This document shows positions 1 through 5,051 of a stretch of DNA of 6,834 bases, one piece after another. Within the stretch, counting starts at the first letter, position 1. Each line of letters begins with the position of its first letter. The DNA comes from Amphritea sp. (lineage in GTDB: Bacteria > Pseudomonadota > Gammaproteobacteria > Pseudomonadales > Balneatricaceae): assembly GCA_018067325.1 (NCBI GenBank), contig JAGPUU010000411.1, forward strand, positions 1-6,834, read 5' to 3'. The notes below the pieces were generated by a model. The model was not told the origin of the DNA. It saw only the letters and a list, made by a program, of their open reading frames with translations, and did no database searches. A program made the translations under genes and the position numbers.

Positions 1-250
1 GATAGACTCTCTTAATTACCCTCCCTCTATAGAAAAATATAATCACCAGATAACTTAAATAACCCCTTATTTATCAAGTAGTTATATCAGAACCCACTTA
101 CCATCTGTCACAATTCAATTTATTAATTAAAACCCTATAAAAACAATCACTTACATATACAAAAACATCTCTATTAATTTTTGATTAATCATAAAATGAT
201 ATATACTTGTCTTAATAGAATTAAAAACCTTCATTAAAAAGGTATTGATT
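1..250. other. A+T-rich intergenic flank without a supported gene
   Basis: This stretch is markedly A+T-rich, roughly 25-30% G+C by eye, against about half G+C in the genes to the right. It has many short A and T runs and frequent stops on the + strand. A reverse frame crosses its right end but has no family-like features and mostly mirrors the gene at 251. The stretch most likely holds the promoter and leader of that gene. The composition would also suit binding by a nucleoid silencer or the edge of acquired DNA, which is inference only. Confidence 0.6.
181..207 (+). promoter_or_regulatory. Candidate sigma70 promoter for the small gene at 251
   Basis: TTGATT at 181-186 resembles a -35 box and TATACT at 202-207 resembles a -10 box. 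The 15-base spacer is shorter than the ideal 17. Transcription would start near 214, leaving a leader of about 37 bases before the ATG. In DNA this A+T-rich such matches arise easily by chance, so this is only a candidate. Confidence 0.25.
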
Positions 251-508
251 ATGCAAGAGCGAGAAATAAAACTTCTTTTTAAGGCAGGCGTCTTTGACTC
301 ATGCCAGGCAGCACCGGTCTCTATTGCCAGAGGCTGGCGACTGAAATTCATTACAAAGCAAAAAGAAGTGATGACACTTGATCTGCAGCGTTCGCGTAAG
401 GAACGAGAATTCAAAAGCCTGGATGGCGCCGCAGCCGTGGCTCGGCGAATCGGCTTTGAATGGTTAAACGTGCAGATTGGTGATATGGAATGGCAGGAAA
501 AGGTTTAA
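251..508 (+). CDS. Small protein resembling plasmid partition/replication accessory (ParC/RepB-like) proteins
   Basis: An 85-residue soluble protein with no signal peptide or membrane segment. From memory, its layout resembles small proteins annotated as plasmid partition-associated ParC-like or plasmid replication RepB-like. These share an N-terminal segment with an aromatic GW-L-F strand (here GWRLKF, residues about 28-33), a basic linker (QRSRKERE), a FKSLDGAAAVARRIGF block and a short hydrophobic end (LNVQI). That family assignment is recognition, not an alignment. The ATG at 251 is chosen over an in-frame TTG at 245 because AAAAAGG at 237-243 lies about 8 bases upstream of it. No parA, parB, rep or phage gene is visible beside it, so its role here is unknown. 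It follows A+T-rich DNA and faces the leftward cluster convergently, which is compatible with an orphan or horizontally acquired gene. Confidence 0.65.
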   Translation: MQEREIKLLFKAGVFDSCQAAPVSIARGWRLKFITKQKEVMTLDLQRSRKEREFKSLDGAAAVARRIGFEWLNVQIGDMEWQEKV

Positions 509-669
509 TAACCCACTGTGAACGTATCGCGTTAGAAGGGTAAGCACCGGGAATGGTAAATGTCGTGCGAAATGCAGGCATAGAAGTCCTGATCGGCAGA
601 CAAAAGTCGACGAGCTGAAGATGGGGAAATCGTTGGGGGTATGCGGCCCGGCACTTCAATAATAAATAA
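490..669 (+). other. Possible decayed small reading frame
   Basis: This is the main content of the gap between the small gene ending at 508 and the convergent gene ending at 741. One + strand frame starts at ATG 490, overlapping the upstream gene by 19 bases, and runs to TAA at 667-669. It is interrupted in frame by TAA at 541-543 and TGA at 616-618. The middle piece, from ATG 553, reads MVNVVRNAGIEVLIGRQKST, which looks protein-like. G+C is higher here than in the flank at 1-250. I do not recognise the product, and the stretch may simply be non-coding. The reverse frame across 411-659 shows no family features. Confidence 0.2.
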
Positions 670-719
670 AGAAGTACCGGTTCAGAGAAATAACGACGTT
701 AGCTAAGGGCTGTATAAAT

Positions 720-766
720 AAGCCGCTTACTTAGGAAAAATTACTCTTTCCCGCTAATAGCGGCTT
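720..766 (-). terminator. Candidate hairpin/terminator at the 3' end of the leftward cluster
   Basis: AAGCCGCT at 720-727 and AGCGGCTT at 759-766 form a perfect 8-base inverted repeat with a 31-base loop. On the - strand the second arm is followed by TTATTT-like sequence. Inside the span, CCGCT-AAT-AGCGG at 751-763 forms a separate tight 5-bp hairpin that would compete for the 759-763 arm. The right arm lies within the last codons of the YqaE-like gene. The long loop and broken T tract make this a weak intrinsic terminator. A further imperfect repeat, CTAAGGGCT/AGCCGCTTACTTAG at 703-734, overlaps it. Confidence 0.3.
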
Positions 767-935
767 CTATCTTTTTGTCGGTCTTATACTGGCTTAAAGC
801 ATACACAGACCAGATAGCTGCAGGCACCCAGCCGACCAGTGTGAGCTGAAGAACCAAACAGATTATTCCGGCAATCGGTCTACCAATAGTAAAAAACTGC
901 ACCCAGGGTAGCAGCAGGGCTAAAATCAAACGCAT
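741..935 (-). CDS. YqaE/Pmp3-family small membrane protein
   Basis: A 64-residue, very hydrophobic protein of the YqaE/Pmp3 (UPF0057) type: two transmembrane segments at about residues 2-17 and 21-46, joined by a short turn (TIGRP), then a charged cytoplasmic tail (QYKTDKKIEAAISGKE). The conserved LALLLPW start and the L-x-L-x-GWVPAAIW block in the second segment are typical. Yeast Pmp3 affects membrane potential and salt tolerance. The bacterial role is poorly defined, often linked to stress, and nothing here narrows it further. I chose ATG at 935 because AAGGAG at 944-949 lies 8 bases upstream. An in-frame TTG at 941 would sit only 2 bases from that site. The gene begins 24 bases after the SlyD-like stop, so it may be the last gene of the same transcript, although its strong ribosome site suggests it is translated independently. 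Confidence 0.85.
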   Translation of the reverse strand: MRLILALLLPWVQFFTIGRPIAGIICLVLQLTLVGWVPAAIWSVYALSQYKTDKKIEAAISGKE

Positions 936-943
936 TTGCAACG

Positions 944-949
944 CTCCTT
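944..949 (-). promoter_or_regulatory. Strong Shine-Dalgarno site of the YqaE-like gene
   Basis: On the - strand the sequence reads AAGGAG, followed by 8 bases and then the ATG at 935. It is the best ribosome site in the leftward cluster and decides the start codon against the upstream in-frame TTG at 941. Confidence 0.7.
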
Positions 950-959
950 ATTTTTCAAT

Positions 960-1424
960 TTATCCAACAATACCATCTCGCAATTCAGCTTCTGTTGCTT
1001 CACGCACAGTCACTACTTCGACCTCGAAATTCAAAGTTTTGCCTGCGAACGGGTGGTTCGCATCGATAGTGACTTCATCTTCATCAATCAGGGTAATAGT
1101 AACCAGTTGCGGCTCGCCATCTTCGCCCTCTAGCTGACACAACAGACCTTCTTCAATCTTATCGAATCCGGCAAAAGATTCCGCATCAATAATGCTGACT
1201 TTACTCTCGTCACGGTCTCCGTAGCCCTGCTCAGGCGCTACCGTTATCGTGAAGATATCGCCTTTCATCTTTCCGGCAAGCGCCGCTTCCAGACCCGGAA
1301 TAATATTACCCCGACCATGCAGATAGGGAAGAGGCTCCCCACCACGTGAACCATCCAGTACTTCCTTCTCCTCGTTAAAAAGAGCGTAGTGGATCTCGAC
1401 ATAGCAGTCATTGCTGATATTCAT
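960..1424 (-). CDS. slyD: SlyD-type FKBP peptidyl-prolyl cis-trans isomerase, short form without His-rich tail
   Basis: A 154-residue cytoplasmic proline isomerase/chaperone of the SlyD branch of FKBPs. The FKBP core is split: residues about 1-70 carry the YLHGRGNIIPGLEAALAGK signature (34-52) and the AYG-like loop (EQGYGD, 65-70). Residues about 75-125 form the inserted flap domain used for chaperone binding, with the SlyD-like DANHPFAGKTLNFEVEVV return strand at 121-138. The C-terminus, REATEAELRDGIVG, matches SlyD up to where E. coli SlyD continues into its metal-binding tail, which is absent here. Only three histidines (12, 36, 124) and two cysteines (7, 96) are present, so the Ni-delivery role of E. 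coli SlyD is unlikely to be fully conserved (inference). The ATG directly abuts the esterase TGA, with a weak GGAAA at 1433-1437, which suggests translational coupling. FkpB is the alternative name, but the long flap favours SlyD. Confidence 0.88.
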   Translation of the reverse strand: MNISNDCYVEIHYALFNEEKEVLDGSRGGEPLPYLHGRGNIIPGLEAALAGKMKGDIFTITVAPEQGYGDRDESKVSIIDAESFAGFDKIEEGLLCQLEGEDGEPQLVTITLIDEDEVTIDANHPFAGKTLNFEVEVVTVREATEAELRDGIVG

Positions 1425-2120
1425 TCAATTAATTTCCATTTCTAAAGTTCGAACCAGCCACTCACCAATGGACTCTACTTCTTCAAGACAGAGACCATGA
1501 TCTATCGGCCAGCTATGCCACTGGGGGTGATAGCCCAGCTGCTGTAATTTTTCTGTTGCCTGGGTTCCCAAGCTTATAGGTACCACATCATCAGCAGTAC
1601 CGTGATGAATCACCACAGGGATATTCCGATTAACATCACTGCGCTGCTGCTCGATCAGCTCCGCTGTTGCCATATACGTTGATAACGTCATTAAACCAGC
1701 CAGCGGCTTGGGGTAACAAAGTGCGGCATGATAGGCCACAGCACCGCCCTGAGAAAAGCCTGCCAGGACTATTCTATCCGAAGCAATTCCTCGATCAATC
1801 TCTCGCTGAATCAGTGCTTCAATCTGCTGCACCGACTTTAATAAGCCATCAACATCGATCTTACGCTCGATACTCATTTCCAGAATATCGTACCAGGCAG
1901 GCATTACCATGCCGCCATTGACGGTTACTGGTTGATGCGGAGCATTAGGAAAAACAAACCTGACTGGCAGTGATTCCGGTAGCTTTAAAGCGGGCACCAC
2001 CGGTTCAAAGTCATGCCCATCAGCACCCAGACCGTGCAACCAGATCACTGTTGCATTTGCTGGTTTAGAAGGTTCTACCTCTACACAGGAAAGTAGTTGC
2101 CCGGTTATCTGTTCTGTCAT
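1425..2120 (-). CDS. Alpha/beta-hydrolase carboxylesterase (phospholipase/carboxylesterase family)
   Basis: A 231-residue protein close in length to bacterial carboxylesterases of the acyl-protein thioesterase/Pseudomonas esterase II group (Pfam Abhydrolase_2). The oxyanion-side motif HGLGADG is at residues 29-35. The nucleophile elbow GFSQGG at 121-126 gives Ser123. HGTADDVVP at 173-181 gives the acid, most likely Asp177, and DHGLCLEE at 207-214 gives His208. All catalytic residues are present, so it should be active on short-chain esters or thioesters. The natural substrate cannot be told from the sequence. There is no signal peptide, so it is probably cytoplasmic. The start is the first ATG, 39 bases after pdxH, with only a weak purine-rich AGAG-type ribosome site. 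The stop codon touches the start of the SlyD-like gene, consistent with one operon. Confidence 0.9.
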   Translation of the reverse strand: MTEQITGQLLSCVEVEPSKPANATVIWLHGLGADGHDFEPVVPALKLPESLPVRFVFPNAPHQPVTVNGGMVMPAWYDILEMSIERKIDVDGLLKSVQQIEALIQREIDRGIASDRIVLAGFSQGGAVAYHAALCYPKPLAGLMTLSTYMATAELIEQQRSDVNRNIPVVIHHGTADDVVPISLGTQATEKLQQLGYHPQWHSWPIDHGLCLEEVESIGEWLVRTLEMEIN

Positions 2121-2159
2121 CAGTTCGCTCTGCTTTCAGTTCTTTAATTTAGTGTTAAC

Positions 2160-2813
2160 TCAAGGAGAAAGGCGGTCAACCTGCCACTGCCCCTCTATTT
2201 CGGTATAGCTAAATCGGTCATGCAACCGACTTTCCCGCCCCTGCCAAAACTCAAAATGAGTTGGAATCAGACGGTAACCACCCCAAAACTCAGGGTATGG
2301 AATATCGCCATCAGGATGCTGTTGTTGCAGCTCACCTACAGATTTTTCAAGAGATTCACGGCTTTCAATCACCGCGCTCTGATGGGATACAGCAGCACTG
2401 AGTCGACTTCCCACCGGACGTTCATTGAAATACTTTCGACCCTGCTCTGCAGAAAGCTTCTCTACACGCCCCTGAATCCGCACCTGTCGTTCAAGACCAT
2501 ACCAATAAAACATAAGCTCAGCCTGAGGATTTTCAGCTAGTTCCTGACCTTTACGGCTACGGTAATCGGTATACCAGGCAAATCCTTCTGCATCAAAGTG
2601 CTTCAGCAACACAATGCGTGCCGATGGCATCCCCAAAGCATTGGCAGTTGCCAGCGTCATTGAGGTGGCATCATCAGGACTGTATTCAGTTGCAGTCTGC
2701 ATCCAGTCAGCAAACTGCTGCAGCGGATCGGCCGACAGGTCGGACCGGTTAAGAGGTTGCGCCACATATTCACGGCGCAGGGCTTTAAAATCACCCTGAT
2801 CGGATTGACTCAT
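2160..2813 (-). CDS. pdxH: Pyridoxamine/pyridoxine 5'-phosphate oxidase
   Basis: A 217-residue FMN-dependent oxidase that converts pyridoxamine or pyridoxine 5'-phosphate to pyridoxal 5'-phosphate, the last step of PLP synthesis and salvage; it acts as a cytoplasmic dimer. The length matches E. coli PdxH (218). Key residues occur at about E. coli numbering minus one: Arg66 and Lys71 in ARIVLLK, Arg87-Lys88 in SRKGQEL, Gln110, Gln145-Ser146 in SHQSA, Trp190, and the substrate-binding Arg196/His198 in SRLHDR. The WGGYRLIP block (177-184) and the terminal DRLSP are also typical. The frame stays open for 28 codons upstream into the kinase gene, but the ATG at 2813 is preferred. It gives the family N-terminus (LRREYV at 12-17, with the phosphate-site Arg14 and Tyr17) and has an AGG about 7 bases upstream. 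It lies 28 bases after the fructosamine-kinase-like gene. Confidence 0.95.
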   Translation of the reverse strand: MSQSDQGDFKALRREYVAQPLNRSDLSADPLQQFADWMQTATEYSPDDATSMTLATANALGMPSARIVLLKHFDAEGFAWYTDYRSRKGQELAENPQAELMFYWYGLERQVRIQGRVEKLSAEQGRKYFNERPVGSRLSAAVSHQSAVIESRESLEKSVGELQQQHPDGDIPYPEFWGGYRLIPTHFEFWQGRESRLHDRFSYTEIEGQWQVDRLSP

Positions 2814-2841
2814 AGATAACCTGAACGTTAGTACATAATAT

Positions 2842-3720
2842 TTAGCCGCTATAGTACTGCACAATGCGCTCAACATCACGGTGATAAGCGCCGCCAAATA
2901 ACAGCAGATGATTCAGATAGTGGTAGAGATTATAAAGATCCACACGCGACCGCCAGTCCGGCAGCATTTCGCTATGATGTAGATAAACCTGATAGAAACG
3001 CTGGCTAAATCCACCAAACATCTGCGTCATCGCCAACTCAGCCTCAGCCCAGCCATAATAGACCGAGGGATCTATCAGAGCAGGTTCACCCCGAGGCCCA
3101 CTCAGCACATTACCCGACCAAAGATCACCATGTAACAGCACCGCTGACTGTTGCGGTAACCAGCGGGAAAGTGACTCGCTCAATATCAATAAACGATCGT
3201 ACAGAACTGGCGTTATCAAACTCTGCTCTAAACACTGATGAGCCAATGCTTGATAACGCTGTTGAGCATAAAAGCAGAACCCATCGCCCTGCCACTGGTT
3301 TAGCTGGCAGGTACCACCACAGAAGGTATTCAAGGAAAAGCCAAAGTGGGTATTTTGATGGCTATGCTGTAACGCTAACCCAACCGCTAACTGATCATCA
3401 AAATCCACCGAACGCGCAGTCGGTGAAATATACTCCAGTAATAAAGAATTCCCCTCTTGCAGAATCACCTCTGGAATACGAAGAGCTCCAGCTTCCGACA
3501 AACGCAGGAACTGAAGCCCGGCAGCCTCTGCTGCTAACGACTCTGAGGAACCCATTGGCATCTGCTTTAATACCAGCTCAAGCCTCGCACCTTTTGAGCT
3601 TTGCAGACTAAGCTTACAGGTATCGGCAACACAGCCTCCACTGAGCATATCTATCGCATTTAGCGTCAGGGACTGCTGTTCCAGCCATTCAACTATGGGT
3701 TGAGGTATTAAATCTGGCAT
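2842..3720 (-). CDS. Fructosamine kinase family protein (FN3K/YniA-like)
   Basis: A 292-residue kinase-fold protein of the fructosamine/ketosamine-3-kinase family (E. coli YniA type), which phosphorylates sugar adducts on amines so that they break down and the protein is repaired. The N-lobe has a variable glycine-rich strand (GGCVADTCKL, 28-37), the ATP-site Lys52 in LVLKQMP and a likely helix Glu65. The family block around 134-144 (CGGTCQLNQW) matches the G-T-x-Q-x-N-x-W pattern. The catalytic loop HGDLWSGN at 197-204 supplies Asp199 and Asn204, and LIDPSVYYG at 216-223 supplies the metal-binding Asp217. The motif set makes an active kinase likely; the substrate is not proven. It is the first gene of the leftward cluster, 37 bases from the divergent membrane protein gene. 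Its ribosome site (CAGAG) is weak. Aminoglycoside phosphotransferases share the fold, but the PSVYYG and WSGN signatures favour the fructosamine kinase branch. Confidence 0.9.
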   Translation of the reverse strand: MPDLIPQPIVEWLEQQSLTLNAIDMLSGGCVADTCKLSLQSSKGARLELVLKQMPMGSSESLAAEAAGLQFLRLSEAGALRIPEVILQEGNSLLLEYISPTARSVDFDDQLAVGLALQHSHQNTHFGFSLNTFCGGTCQLNQWQGDGFCFYAQQRYQALAHQCLEQSLITPVLYDRLLILSESLSRWLPQQSAVLLHGDLWSGNVLSGPRGEPALIDPSVYYGWAEAELAMTQMFGGFSQRFYQVYLHHSEMLPDWRSRVDLYNLYHYLNHLLLFGGAYHRDVERIVQYYSG

Positions 3721-3757
3721 ACTCTGTTTTCAGCTTTCAATTAGGGCCTATATAACA
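3721..3757. promoter_or_regulatory. Short divergent intergenic region
   Basis: Only 37 bases separate the two divergent ATGs. A TATATA at 3749-3754 could serve as the -10 of the leftward promoter, with transcription starting near 3742 and a leader of about 22 bases, but no good -35 is visible 16-18 bases upstream of it. For the rightward genes the gap holds AGGG at 3743-3746, a ribosome site 11 bases before the ATG. The rightward promoter must therefore lie largely inside the kinase gene. I saw no clear operator palindrome. Confidence 0.4.
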
Positions 3758-4393
3758 ATGCAAGGCACACCCAAACACCTGATCGCCTGTCACGAATGTG
3801 ACCTGCTGATTGAACGGGTAGTCAACCAACCCGATCAGGATGTTGTCTGTCCTCGCTGCCATGCCCGTTTATATTACACTACCCTCAACAGTATAGAGCG
3901 GCTGCTGGCTCTCTCGATAGCAGGACTCATACTGTTCATTCCGGCCAACCTATTTCCAATTCTCAGCTTGCATGTATTTGGCCAGAGCCAGAGTGAAATC
4001 ATTCTACAGAGCGCACTATCCTTATACGAAGGCGGACTAGAGGTCGTTGCTCTGCTTATCCTACTGTTCGCTATTGTCGTTCCCCTGATACAACTGATCG
4101 CTCTTTTCTATATCAGTTTCACCCTCCACTACCGCTGGGAAGGCAGACTATTACGCCAGGCGATGCATAGCTATCAACACCTACGCGGCTGGGGCATGTT
4201 GGAGATATTCCTGCTCGGCGTGCTGATCTCCATTATTAAACTCAAAGATATTGCCGATCTTGAGATTGGCCTGGGACTCTATAGTCTGGCCGCACTCATC
4301 ATTGTCATTACCCTGAGCGGTATCTTTTTTAATCCGCACCAGATTTGGCATCAGATCGATTTACACCGAAAACAGAGCCGCTTCTATGACTGA
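3758..4393 (+). CDS. PqiA-domain inner membrane protein, N-terminal half of a split LetA
   Basis: A 211-residue inner membrane protein of the paraquat-inducible protein A family. A cytoplasmic zinc-ribbon-like head carries Cys11/Cys14 (CHEC) and Cys31/Cys34 (CPRC). Four predicted membrane segments follow, at about residues 48-72, 95-122, 146-163 and 170-192. The family LFIPANLFPIL segment is at 59-69 and GWGMLEIFLLGVL is at 144-156. E. coli LetA (YebS) and PqiA are about 420-430 residues with two such modules in tandem. This protein and the next total 432, so the pair matches a LetA split at the module boundary. This one fits the N-module (MLEIF and a terminal ISIIKLKD rather than the MLDIF/ALVQ of the C-module). 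It presumably works with the downstream MCE protein in lipid traffic between inner and outer membranes. The role is known for the family; the pairing here is inferred from gene order. Confidence 0.9.
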   Translation: MQGTPKHLIACHECDLLIERVVNQPDQDVVCPRCHARLYYTTLNSIERLLALSIAGLILFIPANLFPILSLHVFGQSQSEIILQSALSLYEGGLEVVALLILLFAIVVPLIQLIALFYISFTLHYRWEGRLLRQAMHSYQHLRGWGMLEIFLLGVLISIIKLKDIADLEIGLGLYSLAALIIVITLSGIFFNPHQIWHQIDLHRKQSRFYD

Positions 4394-5051
4394 TTCACCA
4401 ACCGCTTTCCGCTCAGCCCGTGACAGCGGCTACCTGCTCTGCAGCGACTGCGAGAAGTTGCACTATTTAAGTCAGGAAGGGCTGCATTGTGATCGCTGCG
4501 GCGCTCGCCTGCATAGCCGAATCACCAATTCAATGAATATCAGCTGGGCCTGTCTGATAGCCTCGATTTTACTGTTCTTACCTGCAAATCTGCTACCTAT
4601 CATGACCTTTAAAACCTTTGGTCAGGGAGAGCCCAGTACTATTCTTGGAGGGGTACTCCACCTGCTTGAAGAGGATATGCTGATAATTGGCCTGGTTGTG
4701 TTGACCGCCAGTATCGTCGTTCCGGTATTAAAAATGATCGCCCTAACCATTTTGCTCTGCACAGTACAGTTTGGTTTACAGACCAATCTGCGCCAAAAAA
4801 CGATGATGTTTCGTATCGTCGAGTGGATCGGCCGCTGGTCGATGCTGGATATTTTTGTTATTGGTATTCTGGTGGCGCTGGTACAACTGGGTAGTATTGC
4901 GCATATTGAGGGTAATCATGGCGCCACCGCTTTTGCCATCGTAGTATTATTGACCATGTTTTCTGCTATAGCTTTTGATACCCGGTTGATTTGGGATAAT
5001 GGAATTTCGGATTGTCCACCCGACAGTACTGATCATAAGGATGACCAATGA
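4386..5051 (+). CDS. PqiA-domain inner membrane protein, C-terminal half of a split LetA
   Basis: A 221-residue protein with the same plan as its upstream neighbour. The zinc-ribbon-like head has Cys19/Cys22 (CSDC) and Cys35/Cys38 (CDRC), and about four membrane segments follow at residues 53-77, 99-127, 152-170 and 178-198. The LFLPANLLPIMTF block (63-75) and GRWSMLDIFVIGILVALVQ (149-167) are hallmarks of the C-terminal module of LetA/PqiA. It begins inside the previous gene: ATGACTGA holds this start and the upstream stop, an 8-base overlap. The ribosome site is poor, so translation is probably coupled, which would keep the two halves near equal amounts. It ends in an acidic, polar tail (about 205-221). 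It most likely associates with the first half to rebuild a LetA-like unit docked to the MCE protein. A homodimer of either half is the alternative. Confidence 0.9.
   Translation: MTDSPTAFRSARDSGYLLCSDCEKLHYLSQEGLHCDRCGARLHSRITNSMNISWACLIASILLFLPANLLPIMTFKTFGQGEPSTILGGVLHLLEEDMLIIGLVVLTASIVVPVLKMIALTILLCTVQFGLQTNLRQKTMMFRIVEWIGRWSMLDIFVIGILVALVQLGSIAHIEGNHGATAFAIVVLLTMFSAIAFDTRLIWDNGISDCPPDSTDHKDDQ
5037..5041 (+). promoter_or_regulatory. Shine-Dalgarno site of the MCE protein gene
   Basis: AAGGA lies 6 bases before the ATG at 5048, inside the last codons of the upstream membrane protein gene. It is a strong site and supports this start, which overlaps the upstream stop as ATGA. Confidence 0.7.

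Noticed and set aside
151..414. A reverse open frame over the left flank and the small orphan gene
   Set aside because: It is antisense to the better-supported + gene, has no sensible ribosome site, and its A+T-rich part reads as random residues.
411..659. A reverse open frame covering the gap after the orphan gene
   Set aside because: No recognisable domain and no ribosome site; its right half mirrors the + strand gene.
2814..2897. A 28-codon N-terminal extension of pdxH
   Set aside because: It overlaps the end of the kinase gene and precedes the normal PdxH N-terminus; the ATG at 2813 has better spacing and the family-typical length.
3171..3611. A 146-codon + strand open frame opposite the fructosamine-kinase-like gene
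   Set aside because: It lies wholly antisense to a gene with clear kinase motifs and has low-complexity, non-family-like content; it is a shadow frame.
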